Counted from the stretch's first letter, positions 7,606 through 18,562 are shown. The stretch: DNA of 64,000 nucleotides from Winogradskyella sp. J14-2 (GCF_001971725.1 NZ_CP019388.1:2480001-2544000); one strand, 5' to 3'. Numbers and translations are program-made. Notes: generated by a model from the sequence alone, not told the origin.

Positions 7606-10116
7606 ATGAAGTTAAAACTATTTTTAGCCCTCTTTTCTTTTGCCTTAACCTCTGTTTTTTCACAAACAAAAGTAAGTGGTTATGTTTACGATATTAACAA
7701 CGAGCCAATCCCTTTTGCAAATGTTGTTTTTAAAGGCTCTACAGAGGGAACAATAACAAACGAAGAAGGTAGGTTTTACCTAGAGTCAGACGAAACATGG
7801 GAAGCTTTACTGGTGTCGTTTGTTGGTTATGAAGTTTTAGAATTTCCACTTCCAAAAAAGATAAATTACAACCTGAAATTTGTGCTTAAGGAAGAGGCTG
7901 AGTCTTTAAAAGAAGTTGTTATAGTTAGTGGTAAGCAATCTAAGAAAGCTTCAGAAAATCCAGCGATACGTATTTTAAAAAAGATTTGGGAGCGTAAAAG
8001 GCAAAACGGACTCAGTCAATTTAAGCAATACGAATATAACCAATACGAGAAGGTTGAATTTGACCTAAATACCATAGATAGTGCACTTATAAAAAGTAAA
8101 CTTTTTAAAGGTATGGAGTTTGTTTTTGAAGAGGTAGATACCTCCTCTGTAACTGGTAAAACGTATCTGCCCATATTTTTAAATGAATCAGTAAAGAAAG
8201 TATATGGAGATAACGTAATTAATGAAAAGCGAGAAGACTTAGTAGGAAACAAAAACTCTGGATTTAGTAACAATCAGGTGATTATAGATTTTATCGACGA
8301 CTTATACTCAGATTATAATATCTACGATAATTATTTAAAATTCTTTGATAAGAGTTTTGTAAGTCCGTTGAGTCGCACAGGGATTCAAACTTATAATTAC
8401 GTACTTTCAGATAGTGCTTACATAGACAACAAATGGTGTTACAACATAATTTATTACCCAAGACGAAAAAATGAATTGACTTTTAAAGGAGATTTTTGGG
8501 TTAATGATTCTACTTATGCCATAAAGGAAATTAATCTTCAAGCATCTAAAAGTGCAAACATTAACTGGGTAAAGGAAATTTATATAGAACAAGAATTTGA
8601 AGTTTTAAATGATTCGGTTTTTCTAATAAAACGCGATTATTTTCTTTCAGACTTTGCCCTAAATAAGAAAGAAAAATCACGAGGAGTTTACGGTAAACGT
8701 ACTACGTTGTACGACAACTATAAGTTTAACCAACCTAAGGATGAAAAATTCTATGATAAGGTCGTTTATAATTATGACGAAGATGTCTATAACAGAGAAG
8801 ATGATTTCTGGGAAAAGAATAGACTAGAAGCCTTAAACAAAGACGAAAAAGGTGTTTACAAAATGTTAGACACTTTAAAGACAGTGAAGAAGTTTAAAAG
8901 GCTCTATAATCTCGGAAGTATACTTGCCTCAGGCTATATAGAATTTCCAAGTATTAATTTCGATTATGGTCCAATTTTTTCAACATTCGGGTTTAATGAG
9001 GTTGAAGGTTTACGTCTCAGAACTGGTGGAAGAACTTATTTTGGTCCAAACGATTTGTGGAGGCTAGAAGGTTTTTTGGCTTATGGTTTTAGAGACGATA
9101 AATTTAAATACGGAATTTCAGGTAAATGGCTTTTAGATAAACGGAGTCGTCTCACTATTTTTGGAGGTAACAGAAGAGATGTTGAACAGATAGGAGCAAG
9201 TCTCACGAGTTCTACCGACGTTTTAGGTAGAAGTTTAGCTTCTAGTGCTGTTTTTACGGCTGGAGCTAATGACAAATTAACTAATATTAATTTAACCAAT
9301 TTAGGATTTTCAATTGAGCCCTCGCGGAATTTTGAAGTTCGTTTAGATGGAAGCTTTAGAACCTTGAGTTCAGCATCGCCAACATTTAGTTTAGATTATA
9401 ATGATCCTGGATCCTCAACAGGGATTTCATCAGAAATCAAACAGTTTGAAAGTAGATTAGCATTATCCTATTTCCCTAAGCGTGAAATGACAGGTTTTGG
9501 AGTAGAGCGAAAGGAGAAAAATGATGATTTCGCCAGACTTTTTGCACAAATTACACGTGGAGATCGAGATTGGTTTGACAGTGATTTTGATTATACCAAA
9601 GTGCAATTCTCTTACATACAGCCATGGCAAGTTGGCGGATTTGGTCGTTTGGTAACGTCAATTGAAGCTGGTAAAACTTTCGGAGAAGTGCCTTTAGGGT
9701 TGCTAAGTGTTGTGCCAGGTAATCAGACATATTTTTCAATTTATAATACATTCTCTCAACTCGACTTTTATGAGTTTGTAACAGATACGTATACTTCTGT
9801 TCATTTAGAACACAATTTTAATGGTCGTTTATTTTCACGTATACCATTCTTAAAAAAGTATAACCTTAGAGCTATTGTTGGGCTTCGAGGTGTTTGGGGA
9901 GAATTGTCTGATGAAAATATTGCATTAAGCACAACAGGGAATCCTGTGGAATTTCCACTTGTGGCACCAAATACGCGTATGTATTATGAATATAGTGTGG
10001 GTGTAGCCAACATTTTCAAAATTTTAAGGATAGACTTCAATTTTAGAGGTAATTATTTAGATAATCCAGATGCCAGACGCTTTGGTATTACCGGTAGTTT
10101 TGGTTTTTATTTTTAA
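7606..10116 (+). CDS. DUF5686 outer-membrane protein with carboxypeptidase-like regulatory domain
   Basis: 836 residues. Signal peptide 1-19 (ending SVFSQ), then a carboxypeptidase-regulatory-like beta-sandwich of about residues 22-110 (SGYVYDINNEPIPFANV, GTITNEEGRFYL, VSFVGYE). The rest matches the DUF5686 family, with a soluble part to about residue 430 and an outer-membrane beta-barrel after it, ending in a terminal GSFGFYF with aromatic C-terminus as expected for BAM substrates. The function of the family is not known; it is widespread in Bacteroidota. It stands alone between pdhB and the pyrophosphatase gene and probably has its own promoter in the hairpin-rich 90-bp gap. Confidence 0.85.
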   Translation: MKLKLFLALFSFALTSVFSQTKVSGYVYDINNEPIPFANVVFKGSTEGTITNEEGRFYLESDETWEALLVSFVGYEVLEFPLPKKINYNLKFVLKEEAESLKEVVIVSGKQSKKASENPAIRILKKIWERKRQNGLSQFKQYEYNQYEKVEFDLNTIDSALIKSKLFKGMEFVFEEVDTSSVTGKTYLPIFLNESVKKVYGDNVINEKREDLVGNKNSGFSNNQVIIDFIDDLYSDYNIYDNYLKFFDKSFVSPLSRTGIQTYNYVLSDSAYIDNKWCYNIIYYPRRKNELTFKGDFWVNDSTYAIKEINLQASKSANINWVKEIYIEQEFEVLNDSVFLIKRDYFLSDFALNKKEKSRGVYGKRTTLYDNYKFNQPKDEKFYDKVVYNYDEDVYNREDDFWEKNRLEALNKDEKGVYKMLDTLKTVKKFKRLYNLGSILASGYIEFPSINFDYGPIFSTFGFNEVEGLRLRTGGRTYFGPNDLWRLEGFLAYGFRDDKFKYGISGKWLLDKRSRLTIFGGNRRDVEQIGASLTSSTDVLGRSLASSAVFTAGANDKLTNINLTNLGFSIEPSRNFEVRLDGSFRTLSSASPTFSLDYNDPGSSTGISSEIKQFESRLALSYFPKREMTGFGVERKEKNDDFARLFAQITRGDRDWFDSDFDYTKVQFSYIQPWQVGGFGRLVTSIEAGKTFGEVPLGLLSVVPGNQTYFSIYNTFSQLDFYEFVTDTYTSVHLEHNFNGRLFSRIPFLKKYNLRAIVGLRGVWGELSDENIALSTTGNPVEFPLVAPNTRMYYEYSVGVANIFKILRIDFNFRGNYLDNPDARRFGITGSFGFYF

Positions 10117-10136
10117 ATACAATTTAGTCATGTTGT

Positions 10137-10167
10137 TTTGTTAAACATAAGTCTTAGGCTATATTTG
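10137..10167 (+). promoter_or_regulatory. Promoter of ppa (TTTG-N19-TATATTTG)
   Basis: TTTG at 10137-10140, exactly 19 bases, then TATATTTG at 10160-10167: a full match to the Bacteroidota primary sigma consensus (-33 TTTG, -7 TAnnTTTG). The start of transcription would be near 10173, about 13 bases before the ATG at 10186. Confidence 0.8.
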
Positions 10168-10185
10168 CCATCTTTAGTTTTGCAT

Positions 10186-10713
10186 ATGGATAAAAATAAC
10201 CAATTAACCTTCGATGTTTTAATAGAGATTCCAAAAGGAAGCCGTAATAAATATGAATACGATTTCGAATTGAAGAAAATCCGTTTCGATAGAATGCTCT
10301 TTTCTTCTATGATGTATCCAGGCGACTACGGTTTTGTCCCAAAAACACTAGCTCTAGATGGCGACCCTTTAGATGTTCTGGTTTTAGGCCACGAGCCAAC
10401 GTTTCCAATGTGTGTAATGGAGGTGAAGCCTATAGGTGTATTTCATATGGCAGACGAAAAAGGACCAGATGAAAAAGTAGTTTGTGTTCCTGTATCAGAT
10501 CCTATATGGAGTTTAAAGGAAGATATAAGGGATCTTAACCCACACCGATTGGATGAAATTACTCACTTTTTTCAAGTTTATAAAGACTTAGAAAAGAAAA
10601 AAGTTGACGTAGGAGGTTGGGGAAATGCTGAAGAAGCTCGAGATATTGTAAAAAAAAGCATAGAGCGCTATAATGATAGCCATCACCAATCTAGTGGAGA
10701 TTTTACGATATAG
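10186..10713 (+). CDS. ppa: Soluble inorganic pyrophosphatase (family I)
   Basis: 175 residues from ATG 10186. Hydrolyses pyrophosphate to phosphate in the cytoplasm. Signatures: EIPKGSRNKYEYD, YPGDYGFVP and DGDPLDVLVL (the metal-binding D-G-D-P-L-D-V-L motif). A TTG at 10138 would lengthen the N-terminus, but it lies inside the -33 element of a consensus promoter, so the ATG is used. The next gene encodes a membrane pyrophosphatase, so pyrophosphate removal by two different enzymes is grouped here, with a terminator between them. Confidence 0.95.
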   Translation: MDKNNQLTFDVLIEIPKGSRNKYEYDFELKKIRFDRMLFSSMMYPGDYGFVPKTLALDGDPLDVLVLGHEPTFPMCVMEVKPIGVFHMADEKGPDEKVVCVPVSDPIWSLKEDIRDLNPHRLDEITHFFQVYKDLEKKKVDVGGWGNAEEARDIVKKSIERYNDSHHQSSGDFTI

Positions 10714-10739
10714 TTAAATCTTAGCTTTAAATGTGCAAG

Positions 10740-10769
10740 CCCTTTTACATTGACGCTAAAAGGGTTTTT
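10740..10769 (+). terminator. Intrinsic terminator of ppa
   Basis: CCCTTTT (10740-10746) pairs with AAAAGGG (10758-10764), followed by five T. A TACTTTTG element (10788-10795) about 20 bases later is a probable -7 box for hppA. Confidence 0.7.
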
Positions 10770-10787
10770 CTATTAACATTAATTTAC

Positions 10788-10795
10788 TACTTTTG
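10788..10795 (+). promoter_or_regulatory. Probable -7 element of hppA
   Basis: TACTTTTG matches TAnnTTTG. The -33 position holds TTTT rather than TTTG. Predicted transcript start is near 10801, giving a leader of about 35 bases. Confidence 0.5.
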
Positions 10796-10834
10796 CCCAG
10801 TTTAAAAGCAAATAACTAATCTCAATAAATATTT

Positions 10835-13234
10835 ATGGAATCAAATATGATTTTTGTACCAATGGCATTAGCAATCTTAGGATTGCTATTTATGTTTATA
10901 AAAATGTCATGGGTAAAAAAGCAAAATGCAGGAAATGAAAAAATGCAAAACATATCTAAAGCAATTAAAGAAGGCGCTCTTGCCTTTTTAGGTGCTGAGT
11001 ATCGTTTGTTGCTGGTGTTTGTAATCATAGCATCAGCTGCGCTATTTGGAATATCTCAAGTTGTAGATACAACAAGCGTAATGATTATTCCTGCTTTTAT
11101 TATAGGTGCTGTTTTTTCTGCACTGGCTGGTAACGTAGGTATGCGTATTGCTACAGAAGCAAATGCACGTACAGCAGAGGCAGCAAAAACAAGTTTGCCA
11201 CATGCTTTAAAAGTATCTTTTGGTGGTGGTACAGTAATGGGACTTGGTGTAGCTGGCCTAGCAGTTTTAGGTTTAAGTTTATTATTCTTTATCTTCTTAG
11301 GTCAATTTATGACTGAAGGTGGAAATTTCTATAACGAAATGACAGTTGTTTTAGAAACCTTAGCTGGTTTCTCATTAGGAGCTGAATCTATTGCATTATT
11401 TGCTAGAGTTGGTGGAGGTATTTATACCAAAGCCGCAGATGTTGGTGCTGACTTAGTAGGTAAAGTAGAGGCTGGTATCCCAGAAGATGATCCTCGTAAC
11501 CCAGCTACTATTGCAGATAACGTTGGTGATAATGTTGGTGATGTTGCTGGTATGGGAGCTGATTTATTTGGTTCTTACGTTGCTACAGTATTAGCAGCTA
11601 TGGTACTTGGTAATTATGTAATCAAAGACATGTCTGCTACAACACAGTTTACAGATGCATTCAACAATATGGGACCAATCTTACTACCATTGGTAATAGC
11701 TGGTGTTGGTGTGTTGGCGTCTATCATAGGAACTTTCTTAGTAAGAATTTCTTCTAACGATGCTAAAGAAGCTCAAGTGCAAAAAGCACTAGATATGGGT
11801 AACTGGGTGTCTATAATAATAACACTTGTGGCAAGTTGGTTCCTAATCCGTTGGATGTTACCAGAAACTATGACCATGAATTTCTTTGGTGAAGGAGCTA
11901 AAGCTATTCCATCGCGTCATGTATTTTATGCAGCCATGATTGGTTTAGCGGTTGGAGCTTTAATCTCTATGGTTACGGCATACTACACGTCATTAGGTAA
12001 AAAACCAGTTTTAGATATCGTAAAAAACAGTTCTACTGGTGCTGCAACAAATATCATTGCAGGTTTAGCCGTAGGTATGAAATCTACATTTTTATCAGTA
12101 ATATTATTTGCTGCTGCAATTTATGGGTCTTATGCATTAGCAGGTTTTTATGGTGTTGCTCTAGCAGCTTCAGCAATGATGGCAACAACGGCAATGCAAT
12201 TAGCTATTGATGCTTTCGGGCCTATTGCAGATAATGCAGGAGGTGTAGCAGAGATGAGCGAATTAGAACCTCACGTTCGTGAGCGTACAGATATTTTAGA
12301 CTCTGTTGGTAATACAACTGCTGCTGTAGGTAAAGGTTTTGCTATCGCTTCTGCAGCGTTAACAGCTTTAGCATTGTTTGCTGCTTATGTTACGTTTACA
12401 GGTATTGATGGTATTAATATTTTCAAGGCTGATGTGTTGGCAATGTTATTTGTTGGTGGGATGATTCCGGTAATTTTCTCCGCTTTAGCAATGCAATCTG
12501 TAGGTAAAGCTGCAATGGAAATGGTGCAAGAGGTACGTCGTCAGTTTAAAGAAATTCCTGGTATTATGGAAGGAACTGGTACACCAGAATATGCGAAGTG
12601 TGTAGATATTTCTACAAAAGCTGCATTAAAAGAAATGTTATTACCAGGTCTTATCACTATAATAACTCCAGTAATCATTGGTTTAGTTTTCGGTGCAGAA
12701 CCATTAGGCGGTTATATGGCAGGTGTTTGTGTAAGTGGTGTAATGTGGGCAATCTTTCAAAACAATGCAGGTGGTGCTTGGGATAATGCTAAAAAATCTT
12801 TTGAAGCAGGTGTAGAAATAAATGGTCAGATGACATACAAAGGATCTGATGCTCATAAGGCTGCTGTAACTGGTGATACTGTTGGTGATCCTTTTAAGGA
12901 CACTTCCGGACCTTCAATGAACATTTTAATTAAATTAACGTGTTTAGTAGGTTTAGTAATTGCTCCAATTTTAGGAGGTCATACTTCTGAAGAAGGTTTA
13001 GCTAATAATGAAGATGAAGTCTCAATAGAAATGACGGTTGCGTCTAAAGACATGGCTAAAGCTACAGTAAACTATTCTACGATTAAAAATGGTGAAAAGG
13101 TTTCTGAAGTTATCACTTTTGAAGGCTCAGAAGCCGAAGTAAAAAAAGAACTAGATGCTTTTGAAGCAACAGTTAAAAATGAAGCTGGTGACATAGAAAA
13201 AGTAATTGAAAACATTAACATAACCAAAGAGTAA
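10835..13234 (+). CDS. hppA: Membrane-bound ion-pumping pyrophosphatase
   Basis: 799 residues, about 16 TM helices. Couples pyrophosphate hydrolysis to Na+ and/or H+ export. Catalytic segments: [33 protein letters not shown] and the C-terminal [18 protein letters not shown]. The segment [10 protein letters not shown] carries Ala where K+-independent enzymes have Lys, so this should be the K+-dependent class, which in Bacteroidota is usually Na+ or Na+/H+ pumping (inference). After the last TM segment near residue 715 there is an unusual soluble tail of about 85 residues rich in acidic residues and beta-like segments. Ends in a strong terminator. Confidence 0.95.
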   Translation: MESNMIFVPMALAILGLLFMFIKMSWVKKQNAGNEKMQNISKAIKEGALAFLGAEYRLLLVFVIIASAALFGISQVVDTTSVMIIPAFIIGAVFSALAGNVGMRIATEANARTAEAAKTSLPHALKVSFGGGTVMGLGVAGLAVLGLSLLFFIFLGQFMTEGGNFYNEMTVVLETLAGFSLGAESIALFARVGGGIYTKAADVGADLVGKVEAGIPEDDPRNPATIADNVGDNVGDVAGMGADLFGSYVATVLAAMVLGNYVIKDMSATTQFTDAFNNMGPILLPLVIAGVGVLASIIGTFLVRISSNDAKEAQVQKALDMGNWVSIIITLVASWFLIRWMLPETMTMNFFGEGAKAIPSRHVFYAAMIGLAVGALISMVTAYYTSLGKKPVLDIVKNSSTGAATNIIAGLAVGMKSTFLSVILFAAAIYGSYALAGFYGVALAASAMMATTAMQLAIDAFGPIADNAGGVAEMSELEPHVRERTDILDSVGNTTAAVGKGFAIASAALTALALFAAYVTFTGIDGINIFKADVLAMLFVGGMIPVIFSALAMQSVGKAAMEMVQEVRRQFKEIPGIMEGTGTPEYAKCVDISTKAALKEMLLPGLITIITPVIIGLVFGAEPLGGYMAGVCVSGVMWAIFQNNAGGAWDNAKKSFEAGVEINGQMTYKGSDAHKAAVTGDTVGDPFKDTSGPSMNILIKLTCLVGLVIAPILGGHTSEEGLANNEDEVSIEMTVASKDMAKATVNYSTIKNGEKVSEVITFEGSEAEVKKELDAFEATVKNEAGDIEKVIENINITKE

Positions 13235-13255
13235 ACTTTAGTTAAAATTAATTTT

Positions 13256-13283
13256 AAAAAGCACCTATTCAGGTGCTTTTTGT
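13256..13283 (+). terminator. Intrinsic terminator of hppA
   Basis: AAAAAGCACCT (13256-13266), loop ATTC, AGGTGCTTTTT (13271-13281): perfect 11-bp stem with a T-tail. Confidence 0.85.
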
Positions 13284-13363
13284 TTTACAATATAGTAACC
13301 TCTATCTAACAAGCTGAGATTAATTGAATAGTAATTTTACTTAAATTAAATTAATCCAGCTTT

Positions 13364-16300
13364 ATGAAAAAAAATACCCTCTCAAAAATCAAGGGTTTCA
13401 CCCTTATTTTGTTGCTAGTTTCTAGTGCAGTTTCGGTTGCACAGAATTTCGAATTACAGCTATTACATTATTCAGATGTTGACGGTAATGAGGAAAGTGC
13501 CCTTGATGCCGTAGATGAGTTCTCGGCACTTATCAACTACTTTCAAAACGATCCGAACTATGGCAGTAATACACTAACTGTTACCTCTGGAGACCTCATT
13601 ATACCAGGACCGCGTTTTTATGCTGCAGAAAACACAGCTGTTCGCTCACTATCTGGTAGCAATGAGCCTGGTCATTTAGACATTGCTTTTGCCAATGCTT
13701 TTGGTGTAGATGCATCTGCCTTCGGAAATCACGAATTCGATCAAGGCCCTGGCGAACTTTTTGATGCTGCGTTTAGTAGCGAGTCCTCCAATGGAGTAAC
13801 CTTTCCAGGATCTACTTTTCCTTGGTTGGCATCCAATATTGATTTTTTTGCAGATGGAGATTTTTCTGGTGTTATAGGTACCGATGGTGAAAATATTTCC
13901 AATCTTAGTAGTCAAGTGGCCAAATATGCCCTAGCAACTGTAAATGGAGAGACTATCGGTATTGTAGGTGCAGTCGCGCCTAGCTTTCCAGATATTACCT
14001 CGCTTGGTAGTTTAACTATATCACCCATGACAGGCTCAAGTGTAGCACAATTAGCTGCGGAGATTCAAATTAGTGTGGATGCCCTTGAAGCTCTCGGAGT
14101 AAACAAAATTATTCTTTTAGCACATATGCAGTCCATAAGTATTGAAAAGCAATTAGCTACACTTTTAGATGGAGTAGATGTTATTGTGGCTGGTGGCTCT
14201 AACACACGTATGGGTGATAGCAACGATACTTTATTTAGTAATACTTTAGTTACAGACAACGCATTTAGCGAGCCTTATCCGTTTCAAACCAGTGATGCAT
14301 CAGGTAATCCTGTTTTGGTTGTCAATGTTGACGGAGATTATAAATATTTAGGACGACTCGTTGTTGAATTTGATATTAATGGAGTAATAGATATCACCGC
14401 ACTAGATAACACACTAAATGGTGCTTACCCAGCTAACGAGTCTTTCATAAATGCAATAGGTGCAACCCCAAATCCTACGGTTGTTGCACTGAGAGATGCG
14501 GTACAAGGCGTCATCAGTGCGCAGTACAACAATATTGTTGGATATTCTAGCGTATATCTCGATGGCAGACGATCTCAAGTAAGAACGCAAGAAACTAATT
14601 TAGGTAATCTTACTGCAGATGCTAATTTGTGGTATGCCAACCTACTTAATCCCTTAACAGATGCTCCGGTAGATGTTTCACTCAAAAATGGTGGTGGCTT
14701 AAGAACCGAAATCGGTTCTGCTCTGCTTCCTGCAGGTTCTAATGATCCTAATGATATTGTTTTTTCACCTCCAGCTAACAATGGCGTTTCCGAAGGCCAC
14801 CTGAGAGCGACACTTCGTTTTGATAATGGACTTGTAAGACTAACTTTAACAGCAGATGAACTTGTTGATATAATTGAGCATGGTCTAGCTCAAGTGGCTC
14901 CAGGTGCTACGCCAGGACGTTTTCCGCAAGTTGGTGGTATGAGCTTAGTTTACAATCCTAACCAGCCCGCTGGTAACAGGCTAGTGAGTTTGATGGTTGA
15001 TAGAGGAGATACTAACCCAATGAACGATGTTGTTGTCGTCGAAAACGGAATAAACGTTGCACCAACAGGAACAACTTTTAATATGGTGACCTTAAACTTT
15101 TTGGCTAATGGCGGCGACAGCTATCCATTTGCTGCGTTGAGTGCGCCAAACAGAATCAACTACTACAGCGGTACGGGTTTTGGTGAAACGGTAGATTTTC
15201 CAGATGCAGACTTAGCCAACGATCCAGGTTTCAACGGTACGTTTAGTTATACGGGTGGCGAGCAAGATGCTGTCGCAGAGTTTATGTCCACCTTTCACCC
15301 AGATAATACTTCTGCATACGACCTCGCGGAGACAAGTGCGGATCTTGATACTAGGATTGTCATTGCACAGCCAAATTTAGAGGTTACAGAAATTTTTTCA
15401 GGACAATCAGGAACCGATTTAACCGAAGACTGGTTTGAGATTCACAACACAGGCAGTGCGGCTTGGGTATCTGGTACTGATCCTGATTTATTCTATGACG
15501 ATGAGTCTGCCGATGTAACAACAGCTGATTTAATACAAGGCATTACGGATATCCAACCAGGCGAACGCGTTATTGTTTTAATAACCGATAACGCTACTGG
15601 CCAGGTAGCTAACTTTTCAACCGTTTGGTCAGAAGTTGTCGATCTTACAGGTATTGAAATAGGTTTCACTGATGGTTCTGGCCTAGGTGGTGGTGGAGAT
15701 GCTGTTACACTTTGGCTTGGTGATCCGTTAACAACATCACCTGTTGCTATCGCGTCTTACCCAGATACTTCTGCAAACGATGGGCAATCATATGACTTAG
15801 AGCTGGCTGCTTTTAGTATAGTAGGAAATGCGAGCAACGCAACTGTTACACAGGCTTTAGGCGGAAGCGCTAATGATGTTCCAAATATTGCTTCTCCAGG
15901 AAATGTACTACCTGCCGATCCTGTCTTTACAATCACTGAAATATTTCCAGGTCAAGAAGGTGATGACCTCACAGCAGACTGGTTCGAAATTAGAAATGAT
16001 GGTGCAGTAGCATGGACATCAGGCGTCAATGATGATTTATTTTATGATGACGAGTCGGCAGATGCTACGACAGCAGACCTTATTCAAGGGATTTCTAGTA
16101 TTCCTGCTGGTGGTTACGCTATTGTATTAGTTACAGACAATGCAGGAGCTGAAGTCAGTACGTTTATAAACATTTGGAGTGAAGTCTTGGATTTATCTGG
16201 TGTTGCTATTGGTTTTACTGATGGTGCTGGCCTTGGCGGAGGAGGTGATGCTGTAAATATTTGGTCTGGTGATCCCACGCTTTCGGTACCGTTGGCTACA

Positions 16301-18562
16301 GCGTCTTATCCAGATACTGCTGCCAATGACGGACAATCTTATGATGTAGAATTGGCTGCTTTTAGTACCATTGGTAATGCCAATAACGCTGTAGCAACTA
16401 ATGCGCTTGGCGGTGATTTAATGGATACACCTAATATTGGCTCTCCAGGTAATGCTTTAGCTACTGGCACACCAGTAGAATTAGAGTTTTCTGAAGTGTT
16501 TGCCTCAGTGGCAGAAAATGCTGGTAACATCGTTATTACCGTTTCTATTTCTGAAGCACCTACAACTGATGTTACTGTTGAAGTAGCTCTTATGGCTGGT
16601 GGGACTGCTACAGAAGGTACAGACTTTAATTTATCTGCACCACAAACCCTAACATTTCCGATGGGAATTACAGACGACCAAACCGTTACCATTCCTATAA
16701 TAGATAATACAGATGATGGTAGCGATCTGTATTTTGTGCTTGGTCTTCAGAACCCTACAGATGCCTCTTTAGGAAGTGAATCGCTATTTTCGGTCTATAT
16801 TCTAGACGATGATACTGCGGTACCTTTAGAAGATACAACCGCTTTGGATGCTAATTACTTAGCTAGTTATACTGTAGATCCGAGTGGAACAGCTGAAATT
16901 ACAGCTTATGATCCTGCTTCTCAGCGTCTATTTGTTACTAACGACTCTAGTATAGAAATCTTGGATTTTTCAGACCCAAGCAATATAACGGCAATTAATT
17001 CAATTAGTCTTCCACCAAATACAGATGGGGTTCAGAGTGTTGCAGTAAGTAGTGGTATATTGGCTGCTGCTGTGGCTGCCGATCCTGCTACTGATCCTGG
17101 ATTTGTAATATTTTCAGATATTGATGGTAACAACTCGGTTACTGTGACTGTTGGAAGTTTGCCTGATATGATCACCTTTACACCAGATGGTACTAAATTG
17201 CTATCAGCAAACGAAGGTGAGCCAAATGATGATTATTCGATAGATCCAGAAGGCAGTATTTCTGTTATAGACGTTACTGGTGGTTTGGCAGGTATTAATC
17301 AAATTGCAGTGACAAATATAAATTTCAATGCTTTCGATTCGCAATTAGCAACATTATTGGCAGATGGTGTTAGAATATTTGGACCTGGCGCCACTGTATC
17401 TCAGGATTTGGAACCAGAATACATCACAGTTTCAGATGATAACATGATGGCTTATGTAGCGCTACAAGAAAATAACGCGATGGCAACTGTAGATTTAACT
17501 ACAAATACGGTAGTTAGCTTATCTTCTTTTGGTTTGAAAGACCATAGTCTATCAAGAAACTCCTTAGATACCAGTGATGAAACCGATTTTATTTTTGATG
17601 CCTCTTGGCCAATCTTCGGAATGTATATGCCAGATGCGATAGATTATTTCAATGTTGGAGGTACAGGCTATATCATAACGGCTAATGAAGGTGACGCTAG
17701 GGAGTATGCTACCTTTGAAGAAGAACGCAAACTTGACGATAGTGATTATATTTTAGATCCTGCGGTGTTTAGTGATGCAGCTATTTTGGCTTTGGAAACT
17801 AATCTTGGTGATATTAATATTTCAAATGCATCAGGTAATACAGATGGCGATGCTGAGTTTGAGGAAATTCATGTTTATGGTGGCCGTTCTTTCAGTATAT
17901 TCAATGCAGCTACTGGTGATATTGTATCTGATAGTGGCAATGATTTTGAAGTTATAACAGCAGCACACCCAACTTATGGTGCTATTTTTAATGCTAGTAA
18001 TAGTAATAATGGCTTTAAAAACCGAAGTGATAACAAAGGTCCTGAGCCTGAAGGTGTAATTGTTGAGGAAATCGATGGGAGTTTTTACGCTTTTGTGTTG
18101 TTAGAGCGTATAGGTGGTGTTATGATTTACGATGTCACAGTACCATCTGTACCTGTTTTTCTTCAGTATTTAAATAACAGAGATGCTGTAGCTGGTGGAT
18201 CAGAAAGTGGTGATTTAGGCCCTGAAGGCATTGTGTTTATAAACGAAAATGATAGCCCAACAGAAACTGCACTTCTTGTAGTATCTAATGAGGTAAGTGC
18301 TACCTTATCAATTTACTCTTTGGATAACGTAACCTTAGGTTTAGAAACATATAATTATAACAATAACTTTAGTATGTTTCCTAATCCTGCAAGTACAATC
18401 GTAAATCTAAGTAAAGAGGATGATTACAAGCTTTATGATCTTTCAGGTCGTCTAGTGAGACAGGTAAAAAACACAAATATTATAAGTGTTGAGGGTTTAG
18501 CACCAGGAATGTATATGATGAATAACTCTAAAGGTTTATCTAAAAAGATTTTGGTAAAATAG
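13364..18562 (+). CDS. Giant secreted phosphoesterase / choice-of-anchor I protein with T9SS sorting domain
   Basis: 1732 residues, secreted. Order: signal peptide (1-26); calcineurin-like phosphoesterase (about 28-320, with SGDLIIPGP, AFGNHEFDQG, LLAHMQ); 5'-nucleotidase C-terminal domain (about 370-640, ETNLGNLTADA, LKNGGGLRTEIG, GGDSYPF); two tandem copies of a lamin-tail-like domain (about 670-850 and 852-1031, both with DWFEI and DLFYDDESAD); a Calx-beta domain (about 1036-1149); a beta-propeller of the choice-of-anchor I type (about 1160-1640, ANEGEPNDDY); and a T9SS type A sorting domain (about 1668-1732, FPNPAS..., KILVK). The first metal motif is SDVDG instead of D-x-H and the GHxH site reads GGSNTR, as in a divergent subfamily. 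Probable role: release of phosphate or nucleosides outside the cell. It stands alone between two terminators. Confidence 0.85.
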   Translation: MKKNTLSKIKGFTLILLLVSSAVSVAQNFELQLLHYSDVDGNEESALDAVDEFSALINYFQNDPNYGSNTLTVTSGDLIIPGPRFYAAENTAVRSLSGSNEPGHLDIAFANAFGVDASAFGNHEFDQGPGELFDAAFSSESSNGVTFPGSTFPWLASNIDFFADGDFSGVIGTDGENISNLSSQVAKYALATVNGETIGIVGAVAPSFPDITSLGSLTISPMTGSSVAQLAAEIQISVDALEALGVNKIILLAHMQSISIEKQLATLLDGVDVIVAGGSNTRMGDSNDTLFSNTLVTDNAFSEPYPFQTSDASGNPVLVVNVDGDYKYLGRLVVEFDINGVIDITALDNTLNGAYPANESFINAIGATPNPTVVALRDAVQGVISAQYNNIVGYSSVYLDGRRSQVRTQETNLGNLTADANLWYANLLNPLTDAPVDVSLKNGGGLRTEIGSALLPAGSNDPNDIVFSPPANNGVSEGHLRATLRFDNGLVRLTLTADELVDIIEHGLAQVAPGATPGRFPQVGGMSLVYNPNQPAGNRLVSLMVDRGDTNPMNDVVVVENGINVAPTGTTFNMVTLNFLANGGDSYPFAALSAPNRINYYSGTGFGETVDFPDADLANDPGFNGTFSYTGGEQDAVAEFMSTFHPDNTSAYDLAETSADLDTRIVIAQPNLEVTEIFSGQSGTDLTEDWFEIHNTGSAAWVSGTDPDLFYDDESADVTTADLIQGITDIQPGERVIVLITDNATGQVANFSTVWSEVVDLTGIEIGFTDGSGLGGGGDAVTLWLGDPLTTSPVAIASYPDTSANDGQSYDLELAAFSIVGNASNATVTQALGGSANDVPNIASPGNVLPADPVFTITEIFPGQEGDDLTADWFEIRNDGAVAWTSGVNDDLFYDDESADATTADLIQGISSIPAGGYAIVLVTDNAGAEVSTFINIWSEVLDLSGVAIGFTDGAGLGGGGDAVNIWSGDPTLSVPLATASYPDTAANDGQSYDVELAAFSTIGNANNAVATNALGGDLMDTPNIGSPGNALATGTPVELEFSEVFASVAENAGNIVITVSISEAPTTDVTVEVALMAGGTATEGTDFNLSAPQTLTFPMGITDDQTVTIPIIDNTDDGSDLYFVLGLQNPTDASLGSESLFSVYILDDDTAVPLEDTTALDANYLASYTVDPSGTAEITAYDPASQRLFVTNDSSIEILDFSDPSNITAINSISLPPNTDGVQSVAVSSGILAAAVAADPATDPGFVIFSDIDGNNSVTVTVGSLPDMITFTPDGTKLLSANEGEPNDDYSIDPEGSISVIDVTGGLAGINQIAVTNINFNAFDSQLATLLADGVRIFGPGATVSQDLEPEYITVSDDNMMAYVALQENNAMATVDLTTNTVVSLSSFGLKDHSLSRNSLDTSDETDFIFDASWPIFGMYMPDAIDYFNVGGTGYIITANEGDAREYATFEEERKLDDSDYILDPAVFSDAAILALETNLGDINISNASGNTDGDAEFEEIHVYGGRSFSIFNAATGDIVSDSGNDFEVITAAHPTYGAIFNASNSNNGFKNRSDNKGPEPEGVIVEEIDGSFYAFVLLERIGGVMIYDVTVPSVPVFLQYLNNRDAVAGGSESGDLGPEGIVFINENDSPTETALLVVSNEVSATLSIYSLDNVTLGLETYNYNNNFSMFPNPASTIVNLSKEDDYKLYDLSGRLVRQVKNTNIISVEGLAPGMYMMNNSKGLSKKILVK

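Noticed and set aside
10138..10185. TTG at 10138 as ppa start
   Set aside because: It lies within the -33 element of a consensus promoter whose transcript would start downstream of it.
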